A stretch of DNA of 64,000 bases from the NCBI RefSeq assembly GCF_000403355.2, contig NZ_KE159646.1, positions 2,221,561 through 2,285,560 on the forward strand, given 5' to 3'. Numbering within the stretch: the stretch's first letter is position 1; each line of letters begins with the position of its first letter. This DNA is from Adlercreutzia caecimuris B7 (GTDB taxonomy: Bacteria; Actinomycetota; Coriobacteriia; Coriobacteriales; Eggerthellaceae). The translations under genes were made by a program, and so were the position numbers. Positions 18,149 to 27,987 of the stretch are shown one piece after another. The notes under the pieces are model-generated. The model was not told the DNA's origin, made no database searches, and saw only the letters and a list, made by a program, of their open reading frames with translations.

Positions 18149-18742
18149 ATGAAGGTAATTCTCCTGAAGGAGCTCCATGGCAAGGGCGGCGAGGGCGACG
18201 TCATCGATGTCACCCGTGGATTCGCCAATAACTTCCTGCTCACCCAGGGTTATGCCGTGAAGGCCACCCCTGGCAACCTGAAGCAGCTGGAGGAGCGCAA
18301 GAAGAACATCGCCAAGCGCGAAGAGACCCGCATTGCCGATGCCAACGCCATGGCGGCCAAGCTCAACGACGCCACTGTGCGCGTTATTGCCCAGGTGGGC
18401 GAGGAGGGCGTGCTCTTCGGTTCTGTCACCGCCCCCATGGTGGCCGACGCTATCGCCGAGCAGCTCGATATCGAGATCGACAAGCGCCGCGTCGAGCTGG
18501 GCAAGCCGATCAAGATGGTGGGCACCTACGAGGTTCCCGTGGGCCTCTACCGCGACATCAAGGGCAATGTGACCGTGATCGTGGGCGGCGACGGTATGGA
18601 CGAGGAGTCTGCTGAGGCCGTCGAGGCCTTCGACGAGGCCCTCGAGGTTGCCGAGACCCCCGCTGACGAGACCGTCGAGGTCGATGGCCAGATCGCTGCG
18701 GACGGTACGGTCGAGGCCGAGGTGACTGAGATCGAGGAATAG
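18149..18742 (+). CDS. rplI: 50S ribosomal protein L9 with an acidic C-terminal extension
   Basis: Large-subunit protein with an N-terminal rRNA-binding lobe (MKVILLKELHGKGGEGDVIDV and the FANNFLL motif), a long central helix and a C-terminal lobe ending in PVGLYRDIKGNVTVIV. Typical L9 is about 150 residues. This one has 197, the extra 45 being almost entirely acidic and alanine-rich. That extension is an oddity of this lineage rather than a fusion to a known domain. It ends the rpsF operon before a strong terminator. Confidence 0.96.
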   Translation: MKVILLKELHGKGGEGDVIDVTRGFANNFLLTQGYAVKATPGNLKQLEERKKNIAKREETRIADANAMAAKLNDATVRVIAQVGEEGVLFGSVTAPMVADAIAEQLDIEIDKRRVELGKPIKMVGTYEVPVGLYRDIKGNVTVIVGGDGMDEESAEAVEAFDEALEVAETPADETVEVDGQIAADGTVEAEVTEIEE

Positions 18743-18763
18743 ATCTCGCCCCGAGACCTTTCA

Positions 18764-18793
18764 ATGGCCCTCGCTTGCGAGGGCCATTTTTTT
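18764..18793 (+). terminator. Terminator of the rpsF-rplI operon
   Basis: ATGGCCCTCGC pairs with GCGAGGGCCAT across a two-base tip, followed by seven T. Confidence 0.93.
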
Positions 18794-18846
18794 ATGAAAG
18801 TAAGGGGAGGAGAAGATGCGGGGAGGGGTGCCGCACCATCCGATTT

Positions 18847-18862
18847 TGTTTCTCGTGAAACA
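18847..18862. promoter_or_regulatory. parS: Possible degenerate parS site upstream of dnaB
   Basis: TGTTTCTCGTGAAACA differs from parS at one base (A to T at position 7), which breaks the dyad at that step. It lies 68 bp before dnaB and about 12.6 kb from the main cluster. ParB binding is plausible but weaker. Confidence 0.5.
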
Positions 18863-18929
18863 CTTCACCCCTCGCGGACGTGCTGAGTAACGTTACAATG
18901 TACGAAACATCAAGAGAAGGAACCACCCC

Positions 18930-20342
18930 ATGCCATTTCCCTCCCCCGACCAATCTCACCCCGAGCCCGCACCTCTCGCTCCTCAGGCGCAGCTTCCCCA
19001 GAACATCGAGGCAGAGCAGTCGGTGCTGGCGGCGTGCCTGCTGAACCACGAGGTGACTGAGGAAGCGGTCATGCGCATCAAGCCGGAGAACTTCTTCCGC
19101 CCGGCACACCGTATTATCTTCGAGGCAATCCAAGGGCTGGTGAACCGTCGCATTCCCGTCGATCCCATCTCCCTTGCCGATACGCTGAAGGCTCAAGGTC
19201 AGTTGGACGCTGTGGGGGGTCGTGCGTATCTTGCCGAACTGGCTGATAACACGTTCTCGCTGACAAGCTGGGAGCGCCATGTCGATATCGTCAAGCGCCA
19301 AGCTATCCTCCGCGAGTTGGTCTATGCCTCGGCGCAAATTAATGCGCTGGCCTACGACGCTCCCGACGATGTGAACGAGGTGGTCGAGGAAGCGGAGAAG
19401 ATGTTGCTCAACGTGACCGAGAAGCGCGTGAGCTCCACCTTCCGCAAAATGGACGAGCTTGTGAATGAGGCCTACGAGCAAATCACCATCCTCGCCAATC
19501 AGAAGAATCACATGGTTGGCGTGCCGACGGGCTTCAAGGACGTCGATGATCTGATCCATGGTTTCCGCGGCGGCGACCTGGTCATCTTGGCAGCTCGTCC
19601 CGGTGTGGGAAAGACCTCCTTCGCACTGAATCTGGCCACCAACGCCGCAAAAGCGGGGGTTGCAGTCACCTTCTTCTCGTTGGAGATGGGCGCCGAGCAG
19701 CTGGTGCAGCGTATCCTGTGTTCTGAGGCCCGCGTATCGCTCTCGAAGCTGCGCAGCGGACTCATCGCCGAGGGAGACTGGGGTGCGTTGGCCGAGCATT
19801 CGGGAAAGCTCTCGCAGCTTGACTTCTATATCGACGACGCGCCGGGTCTGACGATCTTGGAGGCCCGGGCGAAGGCCCGCCGCGAGCTCCACGGCATCAA
19901 GGAGGGGCAGAAGGGCCTGATCGTCGTGGACTATCTCCAGCTCATGCAACCGAGTCCGGGTACGAAGAACAAGAGCACGAACGACCAGGTGGGCGAGATC
20001 TCCCGTGGATTGAAGATCCTTGCGAAGGAGATGAACATGCCGGTTATTGCGCTCTCGCAGCTCTCTCGCGCGGTGGAGCAGCGCGGCAAGGACAAGCGAC
20101 CTATGCTCTCGGACCTGCGTGACTCCGGCTCCATCGAGCAGGACGCCGACATCGTCATGTTCATCGACCGTTCGATGAACGAGATCGAGGCGGAAAGCGA
20201 GAGTCGTCCCGATCTGGGTATGGCGAAGCTCATCGTGGCCAAACACCGCAACGGTGCCACTCGCGATATCGACTTGGCTTTCAATCCTGAATTCACGAAG
20301 TTCATGGACTTCATCGATGACTCGCGGGTCGGGTCTTTCTAG
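18930..20342 (+). CDS. dnaB: Replicative DNA helicase DnaB
   Basis: Hexameric helicase that opens the replication fork. A proline-rich N-tail precedes the primase-interacting N-domain (LPQNIEAEQSVLAACLL). The RecA-like domain has Walker A ARPGVGKTSFALN, FFSLEM, Walker B LIVVDYLQLM and the arginine-containing SIEQDADIVMFIDR. The 470-residue length is normal and no intein is present. It is the first rightward gene after the rplI terminator and is followed 3 bp later by the yhaO-like gene. Confidence 0.97.
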   Translation: MPFPSPDQSHPEPAPLAPQAQLPQNIEAEQSVLAACLLNHEVTEEAVMRIKPENFFRPAHRIIFEAIQGLVNRRIPVDPISLADTLKAQGQLDAVGGRAYLAELADNTFSLTSWERHVDIVKRQAILRELVYASAQINALAYDAPDDVNEVVEEAEKMLLNVTEKRVSSTFRKMDELVNEAYEQITILANQKNHMVGVPTGFKDVDDLIHGFRGGDLVILAARPGVGKTSFALNLATNAAKAGVAVTFFSLEMGAEQLVQRILCSEARVSLSKLRSGLIAEGDWGALAEHSGKLSQLDFYIDDAPGLTILEARAKARRELHGIKEGQKGLIVVDYLQLMQPSPGTKNKSTNDQVGEISRGLKILAKEMNMPVIALSQLSRAVEQRGKDKRPMLSDLRDSGSIEQDADIVMFIDRSMNEIEAESESRPDLGMAKLIVAKHRNGATRDIDLAFNPEFTKFMDFIDDSRVGSF

Positions 20343-20345
20343 CCA

Positions 20346-21626
20346 GTGGGCGAGAAGCTGACATTCATCCACGCCGCTGATTTGCATATCGGTGCGCCTA
20401 TTCGTGGGCTGCGGGGGCTCTCGGATGAGTGGGAGCGGCGGCTCATCGATGCGATACCCGCCGCCTGGGAGCGTGTCGTCGAGACGGCGATATCCCGACG
20501 CGTCGATTTCGTTATCGTGGCTGGGGATATCTTCGACTCGGTGCGCGCATCCTATGGCGACTATGTGCGTTTCTTCGCCGGTTTGCAACGCCTGGATGCT
20601 GAGGGCATTTGCACGTATCTTTGCACGGGGAACCACGATCCTCAGAGTGTTTGGCAAAAGGATTTCTTCGCCTTGCCCCCTTCGGCGACGATGTTAGCTG
20701 CCGATCGACCTGATTTCGCGCTTTTTGAGCGCGAGGGAAAGCCTGTCGCCATCATTGCGGGCCGCGGGTATCCGAACAAGGTGTGGTCTTCCCGCGAGAA
20801 CATTGCAGCGGGATTAACGCGCCAGGCGGCCTTGTCCGCCCTGGGTTCGCGGGCTGAGGAGGCCTCTTTTGCCGTGGGGGTGCTCCACACGGGGCTCAAT
20901 CTAGATCCGGTGAAGGCCCCCACCGACCCGGCTGCCCTGGCCGTCGCCGGCTTCGATTACTGGGCTCTCGGGCATATCCACCGACGGTATCAGGACAGCG
21001 AGGACGATCCGCGGGTCGTGTTCTCCGGTTGCGTGCAGGGCCGCGATATTCGCGAAACAGGTTCGCGTGGTGTGTACGTTGTAGAGCTTTGGCCTGGCGA
21101 GAGCCCTCGGCTTACATTCGTTCCGACCGCCTCCATCGTATGGGAGCAGCCTGAGGTAGATGTTTCCGACTGCCCCAACATCCCATCGCTCGTGAAAAAG
21201 GTGATGCGCGAACTCTTCGCCGTCAATGGCACCGTGTCCTGCGAGATGATGGTCACGCACATCACTCTAGTTGGGGAGACCCCTCTTTCAGAGGTGCTGT
21301 CGCGGCCGGGGGTTCTGGAGGATGTGAGGGCGTCTCTTAACGACTCCTACAGCGAGTTTTACTGCGACGAGCTCATCGACCGCACGCAGAGGCCGCGCGA
21401 TGAAGAGGCCCTTCGCGCCGAGGGTATGTTTCCGGCGGTATTCCTTCGGACGGCCGAGACGTTCGCCTCTGACGTGGCGGGTCAGATTGATTTTCTACAG
21501 GAAGAATTTCTCGCGCGGGGAATTCCCCTGACCGCGAGTCTTTCCGAAAAGAAAGCCCGCCGTTTAACAGGGGAGGCATCCTCGCTTGTGCTCGAGCTGC
21601 TCGCTCAGGGAGGCGACGAGCGATGA
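20346..21626 (+). CDS. yhaO: Calcineurin-like phosphoesterase of the YhaO/SbcD (Mre11-like) family
   Basis: Probable DNA double-strand-break processing nuclease subunit. The metallophosphoesterase motifs are in order: HAADLHIGAP at the N-terminus, GDIFD, GNHD, and GHIH, with a late HTGLN histidine. The 426-residue length and the unrelated C-terminal half fit Bacillus YhaO better than SbcD. A GTG start lies 3 bp after dnaB. Its stop overlaps the start of the YhaN-like gene (ATGA), so the two are translated together. Confidence 0.88.
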   Translation: MGEKLTFIHAADLHIGAPIRGLRGLSDEWERRLIDAIPAAWERVVETAISRRVDFVIVAGDIFDSVRASYGDYVRFFAGLQRLDAEGICTYLCTGNHDPQSVWQKDFFALPPSATMLAADRPDFALFEREGKPVAIIAGRGYPNKVWSSRENIAAGLTRQAALSALGSRAEEASFAVGVLHTGLNLDPVKAPTDPAALAVAGFDYWALGHIHRRYQDSEDDPRVVFSGCVQGRDIRETGSRGVYVVELWPGESPRLTFVPTASIVWEQPEVDVSDCPNIPSLVKKVMRELFAVNGTVSCEMMVTHITLVGETPLSEVLSRPGVLEDVRASLNDSYSEFYCDELIDRTQRPRDEEALRAEGMFPAVFLRTAETFASDVAGQIDFLQEEFLARGIPLTASLSEKKARRLTGEASSLVLELLAQGGDER

Positions 21627-23797
21627 GCGGCCCCCGTGTTTTCCTAGAATATCTGCGCCTCGGCCACTTCGGGGCCTTTCATAATTACACAGTCGGCCCC
21701 TTCGGATCGCAGCTCAACGTGGTGCTCGGTGCAAACGAGTCGGGGAAGACGACGCTTGCCTCACTGGTGGGGGGCATCCTCTTCGGGTGGGACAAAGGAT
21801 CTCTTGCACGCAACGATTACCGACCGGAATATGGCGACCGCTCGGGCGCGCTGTTGTTCTCCGACGGCCGGACATTGGCCCGCGAGGGAGAAGATGCGCC
21901 CGTCACCGGCGCGGTCGAGCTGATGGAGGATATCGACAAAGACACCTTCCACACCATGTTCTCCCTCGACAGCGACGAGTTGAGGAGCCTGCGGAACAGC
22001 ACCGATACGACTGCGAAGCTGCTGACTGCGAGCACGGGAACCGCCTCGTCTCCGGCCGCGGCCCTGGCACGCTTGAACACCCAGCTGGAATCCTTCACCG
22101 CCCCAGAAGGGGAGTGCTCGATTCCGCATCTGATTAAGCGGCGCAACGCTCTGCGCGAGCAGCAGCAGATTGCCTCCGATCAGGCCGACCGCTGGCGCGC
22201 CCACGATCGGGAGCTGCATGGGCTGACTGAAGAGCGGGAGGCCATGGCGGAGCGGGTTGAGGAAAGCCGGCGGCTTGTCGAATCGCTGGCCGCCGCCAAA
22301 GCGGCCGTCTGCTCTCTTGATGCCGAGCGCACGAAACTCACGGCGGAAATCGAGCGGTTGAACGTATCGCGCGACGAAGCCACCGCGGCCCTGGAGGAGC
22401 ACGAGCGCGGCCTTGACGAGCGTCTTGTGCGGATGACGGGGAACGAGGACCGCTCTTTGCGCGATCGGCTGGATGTGTTGGCGGCCCAGCAGCAGCGGCT
22501 TGCCCATGCAACCGATGTGGCGCGCACCAACTACACGTCATCGGCGGCGGTGTACGAGGCGCTTCTCGAGACGGTGAACGAGGAAGAGGATCGCCGCAAC
22601 CAACAGGCCGAGCGTCGCATCCAGGTGGCCTTTTGCGTGGTGGTGCCCGCAGTGCTGTTTCTGCTGGGCGTTCCCCTGTTCATCGAGGGTCGTGCCACGG
22701 CGTCGTTGAGCTATATGGCCATCGGGTTTCTGCTGTCGGTGTTCGCCTTCATCATGGTTGTGGCGGGTTTTGCGCTGCTGTTTCGGCCCGACAAGGCCGG
22801 CTCCGCCCGCAAACAGCGGTTTGAGGATGCCCAATGGGTCATGGTTCAAGACGCGAAGAAAATGGAGGCCTGCCAAGCCGAGGAGTCCCAGTTCGCGACA
22901 CGCGTTGCCCATGAGCTGGCCGATGAGGGCCTCTCGCGGGCAGAAGGCTCGCTTCGCCAGGCACGAGTGCTGCTCGACGAGGCCCGCGATGCGCGCTCGG
23001 CTATGGCCCTGTGCCGTCAGCGTCAGCAAGCTGCGATTGTGCGCGCGGCCCAGGTGTCCGATCGCCTCGGCGAGATTGCCGCCGAGCGCGCCGCAGCTCT
23101 TGAGCAGGCGGGGTTGCCCCCGGACGCATCGCAGGTTGATGTGGATGGCGAGTACGATCGTCGGCTTCGCCAGCGGGCGGGGCTGCTCGAAGCGTTCGAG
23201 GAGATGAACCGTCGTGCTGGCGAATTGGAGGCCGTGCTTTCTCAGGCCGCTCGCTCGACCGAGTTCGATCGCTGCAAAATAGAGGTGCAGCAAGTGTGCA
23301 CCCGACTCGACGAGGCGAAGACCGACTTCGGGCGGCTCCTGCTGGCGAAACGCATGCTCGAGGCGGCTCTGGCAACCTGGGAGGCCACCCAACAGCCCGA
23401 AGTGTACGCCCAGGCGAGTCGCTTGCTCGCGTTGATGACCGAGGGCCGCTGGGTCGAGGTGTCTCTGACATCCGAGGGCGCGCTGCAAGTGACCGACGCC
23501 GCCGGCATTGTCCGCCCGCCCGCGCATCTATCCCTCGGCACGTGCCAGCAGCTGTACCTCTCTCTGCGTATCGCCCTGCTCTCAAGCGCTGCCACTGTCG
23601 GCCGCTCCATTCCCGTGCTCGCAGACGATATCCTCGTGAACTTCGACGACCGTCGTCGATTGGGGGCCGCGCGGGCTCTCGTTGAGCTATCCCAGCATCG
23701 TCAGGTCATCCTCTTCACGGGCCACGAGAGCGTGGCTCGGGCATTGAAAAAGGCGGCCAAGCAGGCCTCATCTCCCGCGGTGCTCATCGAGTTGTGA
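21623..23797 (+). CDS. yhaN: YhaN-like AAA ATPase (SbcC/Rad50 relative) with two membrane helices
   Basis: A 724-residue SMC-like ATPase, the probable partner of the phosphoesterase. The N-terminal LGHFGAFHNY and Walker A GANESGKTT are followed by long coiled coils. The C-terminal part has LSLGTCQQLYLSLRIAL (signature) and IPVLADDILVNFDDRR (Walker B). Two hydrophobic helices at about 333-352 and 362-385 sit where Rad50 has its zinc hook, so the coiled-coil tips would lie at the membrane. Bacillus YhaN is organised in the same way. Confidence 0.85.
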   Translation: MSGPRVFLEYLRLGHFGAFHNYTVGPFGSQLNVVLGANESGKTTLASLVGGILFGWDKGSLARNDYRPEYGDRSGALLFSDGRTLAREGEDAPVTGAVELMEDIDKDTFHTMFSLDSDELRSLRNSTDTTAKLLTASTGTASSPAAALARLNTQLESFTAPEGECSIPHLIKRRNALREQQQIASDQADRWRAHDRELHGLTEEREAMAERVEESRRLVESLAAAKAAVCSLDAERTKLTAEIERLNVSRDEATAALEEHERGLDERLVRMTGNEDRSLRDRLDVLAAQQQRLAHATDVARTNYTSSAAVYEALLETVNEEEDRRNQQAERRIQVAFCVVVPAVLFLLGVPLFIEGRATASLSYMAIGFLLSVFAFIMVVAGFALLFRPDKAGSARKQRFEDAQWVMVQDAKKMEACQAEESQFATRVAHELADEGLSRAEGSLRQARVLLDEARDARSAMALCRQRQQAAIVRAAQVSDRLGEIAAERAAALEQAGLPPDASQVDVDGEYDRRLRQRAGLLEAFEEMNRRAGELEAVLSQAARSTEFDRCKIEVQQVCTRLDEAKTDFGRLLLAKRMLEAALATWEATQQPEVYAQASRLLALMTEGRWVEVSLTSEGALQVTDAAGIVRPPAHLSLGTCQQLYLSLRIALLSSAATVGRSIPVLADDILVNFDDRRRLGAARALVELSQHRQVILFTGHESVARALKKAAKQASSPAVLIEL

Positions 23798-23847
23798 GCG
23801 CCTGCTCCGTCGGGGGAGCGCCCGGCGCAGTTGCCCGTCTTCGCCTC

Positions 23848-23874
23848 TTGTACGGCTCGGAGCTGTACTATACT
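23848..23874 (+). promoter_or_regulatory. Candidate promoter of purA
   Basis: TTGTAC at 23848-23853 and TATACT at 23869-23874 have a short 15-bp spacer and lie about 40 bp before the purA start. Confidence 0.5.
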
Positions 23875-23914
23875 TACATCTTCGAGCAAAAGGCTCTCGA
23901 CGAAAGGACGCAGC

Positions 23915-25240
23915 ATGCCCAGCACAGTGCTCGTCGGCGCCCAGTGGGGCGACGAAGGCAAGGGTAAGATCACCGACCTCATCGCCAGCGACTACGATTA
24001 CGTCGTGCGCTTCCAGGGGGGCAACAACGCCGGTCACACCGTCATCCACGGTGACAAGAAGCTGGCGCTGCATCTCATGCCTTCCGGTGTGATGTACGAG
24101 AATGCCGTGCCCGTTATCGGCAACGGCGTGGTGGTGGATCCGGGCGTGTTGGTGAAGGAGATGGCCATGCTGGAGGCCGAGGGCATCTCTTGCAAGAACC
24201 TGCGCATCTCCAACGACGCGCATCTCATCATGCCCTATCACAAGGACCTCGACGGCGCCGATGAGAAGAGCCTCGGCGACAAGAAGATCGGCACTACCAA
24301 GCGCGGCATCGGCCCGTGCTACCAGGATAAAATGGGTCGCAAGGGCATCCGCATGCAGGACTTGTTGGACGAGAAGATCTTTCGCCTGAAGCTCGAGGCG
24401 GTGCTGGCCCAGAAGAACCCCATCCTGGAGAAGATCTACGGTCTGCACACCTACACCGTCGAGGAAATCTGCGACGAGTACCTGCCCTACGCGCGCATCC
24501 TCGCTCCCTATGTGTGCGAGAGCGCCCATATGCTGAACACGGCCCTGACCGAGGGCAAGTCCATTCTCTTCGAGGGGGCCCAGGGCACCCTGCTCGATAT
24601 CGACCACGGCACCTATCCCTTTGTCACCTCGTCTTCCTGCTGCGCCGGCGGTGCGGCCACGGGCACCGGTGTGGGCCCTGCGGCCATCGATCGTGTGCTC
24701 GGCATCCAGAAGGCCTACGTTACCCGTGTGGGCGAAGGGCCTTTCCCCACGGAGCTGAAGTTCCCCGAAAACGGCGGCGAGGGGCAGGACGCCGAGGACG
24801 GCGAGCTGCTCTGCGCGGAGGGTCACGAATTCGGCGTCACCACGGGCCGCAAGCGCCGCTGCGGTTGGTTCGATGCCGTCATCGGGCGCTATGCCGCTGA
24901 GGTGAACGGGCTTACGGATGTGGCCCTCACCAAGCTGGATGTGCTGTCGGCCTTCGACACCATCAAGGTGTGCGTGGCCTACGAGTGCAACGGCGAGCGC
25001 TACGACTACTTCCCCATGCAGCAGTCGGTGCTGCACCACGCGAAACCCGTCTATGTGGAGCTTCCGGGCTGGAAAGACGAGGACATTACCGGTTGCCGCT
25101 CCTACGCGGAGCTTCCTGAGAACACGCGCGCCTACATCGAGTACCTGGAAGAGGTCTGCGGCGTGCCTATGAGCATCATCTCGGTGGGTCCCGACCGTGA
25201 TCAGACCATCCTGCGCGACGTGTGGATGAGGGAAGATTAG
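23915..25240 (+). CDS. purA: Adenylosuccinate synthetase
   Basis: Makes adenylosuccinate from IMP, aspartate and GTP, the first step to AMP. The GTP-binding loop GAQWGDEGKGK is at residues 8-18, followed by the catalytic GGNNAGHTV. The IMP-site region KIGTTKRGIGPCYQDK and GVTTGRKRRCGWFD are also clear. ATG 23915 gives a normal 441 residues and follows GAAAGGACG; the longer frame upstream is not needed. It is followed by purD in the same direction. Confidence 0.97.
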   Translation: MPSTVLVGAQWGDEGKGKITDLIASDYDYVVRFQGGNNAGHTVIHGDKKLALHLMPSGVMYENAVPVIGNGVVVDPGVLVKEMAMLEAEGISCKNLRISNDAHLIMPYHKDLDGADEKSLGDKKIGTTKRGIGPCYQDKMGRKGIRMQDLLDEKIFRLKLEAVLAQKNPILEKIYGLHTYTVEEICDEYLPYARILAPYVCESAHMLNTALTEGKSILFEGAQGTLLDIDHGTYPFVTSSSCCAGGAATGTGVGPAAIDRVLGIQKAYVTRVGEGPFPTELKFPENGGEGQDAEDGELLCAEGHEFGVTTGRKRRCGWFDAVIGRYAAEVNGLTDVALTKLDVLSAFDTIKVCVAYECNGERYDYFPMQQSVLHHAKPVYVELPGWKDEDITGCRSYAELPENTRAYIEYLEEVCGVPMSIISVGPDRDQTILRDVWMRED

Positions 25241-25275
25241 CCCCGGGTTTCCTGGAAAGAGCGAAAGGAACGAGC

Positions 25276-26565
25276 GTGAACATTCTGGTTTTAGGTTCGG
25301 GGGGCCGCGAACACGCCATCGCGTGGGCTCTGCGCAAGTCGCCGCAAACCGACGTGCTCTACGTGGCCCCGGGCAACGGCGGCACGGCTGAAATTGCCGA
25401 GAACGTAGACCTCGACATCGCCGACACCGAGGCGCTGCTCAGCTTTGTGCACGAGCGGAAGATCGGTCTCGTAGTCATTGGCCCCGAGGCGCCGCTTGTA
25501 GAGGGCGTGGCCGATGTCCTGCGCGCCGACGGTGTGCCAGTGTTCGGGCCCAACGCCGACGGTGCCCAACTCGAGGGCTCGAAGGCCTACTCCAAGGAGT
25601 TTATGGAGGCTAACTCCATCCCCACCGCCGCCTACGGCCGTTTCAGCGATGAAGCCGCCGCGCTCGCCTACGTGCGCGAGCAGGGCGCACCCATCGTCAT
25701 CAAGGCCGACGGCTTGGCCGCGGGCAAGGGCGTGGTGGTGGCCGAGACGTTGGAAGACGCCGAGGCCGCCGTGCGCGCCTGCTTCGACGGCGCCTTCGGC
25801 GAGGCGGGCTCTACGGTGGTCATCGAAGAGTGCATGACCGGGCCGGAGTGCTCTCTGCTGTGCTTCGTTACCGCCGGCCAGTCGTTTCCTATGGCGCCGG
25901 CTCAAGACCATAAACGCGCCTATGATGGCGATCTCGGTCCGAATACGGGCGGCATGGGCGTGTACTCGCCAGTGCCCATCGTCACCGACGACGAGATGGC
26001 CGCCATGGTGGCCATTATGGAAGATGCCGCCGCGGCCACGGCCCGGGCGCCTTTTGCAACCGACTATCGCGGTACGCTGTACGGCGGCTTTATGCTGACA
26101 CCGGAGGGCCCGAAGATTGTCGAGTTCAATGTGCGCTTCGGTGACCCGGAGACTCAGGTGGTACTGCCGCGCCTCGAGAGCGACCTGGTGGACGTGATGC
26201 TAGCTGTGGCCGAGGGCCGCGCCGACGACATTCAGCTGGAATGGTCGGACGACTGGGCCGTCTCGGTGGTGCTCGCGAGCGAGGGGTATCCCGGCTCCTA
26301 CGAGAAGGGCAAGGTCATCCTCGGCATCGAGGAGGCCGAGGAGCTGCCCGGCATAACGGTGTTCCACGCTGGCACGAAGCGCAATTTCGACGGAGAGCTT
26401 CTCACCAACGGCGGCCGTGTGCTGAATGTGGTGGCCACTGGCGACACCTTCGAGGAGGCCCGCGAGCGCGCCTATGAGGCCTGCGACCTCATCAACTTCG
26501 AGGGCAAGCAGCTTCGATACGACATCGGCAAGAAGGCCCTTCAGGGTCGTTCGGCCTGGGAGTAG
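25276..26565 (+). CDS. purD: Phosphoribosylamine--glycine ligase
   Basis: ATP-grasp enzyme for the second step of purine synthesis (GAR synthetase). The N-terminus [19 protein letters not shown] is the family signature. The ATP-grasp core includes [17 protein letters not shown] and the loop [23 protein letters not shown]. The GTG start at 25276 follows GAAAGGAACG and gives 429 residues. It lies 35 bp after purA, and the next gene starts 3 bp after its stop. Confidence 0.97.
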   Translation: MNILVLGSGGREHAIAWALRKSPQTDVLYVAPGNGGTAEIAENVDLDIADTEALLSFVHERKIGLVVIGPEAPLVEGVADVLRADGVPVFGPNADGAQLEGSKAYSKEFMEANSIPTAAYGRFSDEAAALAYVREQGAPIVIKADGLAAGKGVVVAETLEDAEAAVRACFDGAFGEAGSTVVIEECMTGPECSLLCFVTAGQSFPMAPAQDHKRAYDGDLGPNTGGMGVYSPVPIVTDDEMAAMVAIMEDAAAATARAPFATDYRGTLYGGFMLTPEGPKIVEFNVRFGDPETQVVLPRLESDLVDVMLAVAEGRADDIQLEWSDDWAVSVVLASEGYPGSYEKGKVILGIEEAEELPGITVFHAGTKRNFDGELLTNGGRVLNVVATGDTFEEARERAYEACDLINFEGKQLRYDIGKKALQGRSAWE

Positions 26566-26568
26566 CCT

Positions 26569-27978
26569 ATGATTTCAGAACGACTGTTGTCGAAGGTGGT
26601 AGCCGGCTGCACGGCAAACTACCTGAAATTGAAGCCGTGTGCCGAGACGCGCATGCCGGCGCCTGTTCCCGGGCAGCCCTACATGCTGTACATGCATGTG
26701 CCGTTTTGCGAGCGTCTGTGCCCGTACTGCTCGTTCAACCGCTTCCCTTTCCGGGAAGACCGCGCCGTGCCCTACTTCGAGAACATGCGTAAGGAAATGC
26801 GCATGCTGAAGGATCTCGGCTACGATTTCGACTCGGTCTACATCGGCGGTGGCACGCCCACCATCATGATCGACGAGCTGTGCGAGACTATCGACCAGGC
26901 CCGTGACTTGTTCTCCATACGGGAGGTGTCGAGCGAGACGAACCCGAACCACCTCATCCCCTCCTATTTGGAAAAGTTGAAGGGCCGTGTGCAGCGTCTG
27001 TCGGTTGGTGTGCAGTCTTTCGACGATGATCTTCTGCGCCAGATGGATCGCTATGAAAAATACGGCTGTGGCCAGGAGATTCTTGAACGTATCGGTGAGG
27101 CGTCGCCGTATTTCGTGTCTATGAACGCCGATATGATATTCAATTTCCCGGCTCAGACAGAGGACTCGCTCATTCGCGATATCGAGATGGTGGTGGCCTC
27201 CGGGGCAAGCCAAACCACGTTCTATCCGCTGATGGCGTCGCCCTCGGTGCAGCGTTCCATGGCAGCCACCGTCGGGGCCGTGGACTACAATCGCGAACAG
27301 CGCTTCTATGAGATCATCTGCGACCTTCTCCTCGGCGATTTGCCCCATGGCTCCCCTGGCTTGTTCGAACTGGGAAGCGCCTGGACGTTCAACCGCCGCG
27401 GCACCGGCGCCGCCGGCGAGGATGCCATGATCGACGAGTATGTGGTCGACTACGAGGAGTATCCGGCCATCGGATCGGGTGGTATCACCTATTTGGGCGA
27501 GAACTTGTACGTGAACACTTTCTCGGTGCGTGAGTACAACGAGGCTGTCGAGAGCGGCCTTATGTCCATGATGGGCAAGACCACCTTCAGCTTACGCGAT
27601 CGCATGCGTTACCGCTTTATGATGCAGTTGTTCGGCCTGCGTCTGGATAAGCGTCAGTTCAAGCGCGATTTCGGTATGTCGATCGAGCGTGGTTTGCCAG
27701 TGGAGATGGCCTTCATGCGCACCTGCGGAGCTTTTGCCATCGACAACGACGACGAGCTGACGCTTACGCCGAAGGGCCGCTATCTGGTGGTGGTCATGAT
27801 GCGCCAGTTCTTCATCGGTGTGAACAACCTGCGCGATCAGGCCCGGGCGGCGCTGACCGGAGAGGAGCGTGAGCTCATCTTCGGCGACGGATGCAAGAAG
27901 GAGGCCGCGGACGAACGCGCCGTGGCCGCAGCCGATGCGTTGGCCGACGGGGCCGCGGCCGAGGCGGCGGAAAGGTAA
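26569..27978 (+). CDS. HemN/HemW-family radical SAM protein (coproporphyrinogen-oxidase-like)
   Basis: A 469-residue radical SAM protein. The cluster motif CERLCPYC is at about 44-51, preceded by YMLYMHVPF as in HemN/HemW proteins, with YIGGGTPT and SVGVQSFDDDLL further on. It could be an oxygen-independent coproporphyrinogen dehydrogenase, the heme chaperone HemW, or an anaerobic heme-degradation relative, and I cannot choose between them. The C-terminal 30 residues are an alanine-rich tail. It starts 3 bp after purD and probably shares its transcript. Confidence 0.8.
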   Translation: MISERLLSKVVAGCTANYLKLKPCAETRMPAPVPGQPYMLYMHVPFCERLCPYCSFNRFPFREDRAVPYFENMRKEMRMLKDLGYDFDSVYIGGGTPTIMIDELCETIDQARDLFSIREVSSETNPNHLIPSYLEKLKGRVQRLSVGVQSFDDDLLRQMDRYEKYGCGQEILERIGEASPYFVSMNADMIFNFPAQTEDSLIRDIEMVVASGASQTTFYPLMASPSVQRSMAATVGAVDYNREQRFYEIICDLLLGDLPHGSPGLFELGSAWTFNRRGTGAAGEDAMIDEYVVDYEEYPAIGSGGITYLGENLYVNTFSVREYNEAVESGLMSMMGKTTFSLRDRMRYRFMMQLFGLRLDKRQFKRDFGMSIERGLPVEMAFMRTCGAFAIDNDDELTLTPKGRYLVVVMMRQFFIGVNNLRDQARAALTGEERELIFGDGCKKEAADERAVAAADALADGAAAEAAER

Positions 27979-27987
27979 CCCGCGGCC

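Noticed and set aside
18792-20657. Long open frame (621 codons) on the minus strand across dnaB
   Set aside because: It is an antisense shadow produced by GC-rich third positions. DnaB on the plus strand has every expected motif, and the antisense product resembles nothing.
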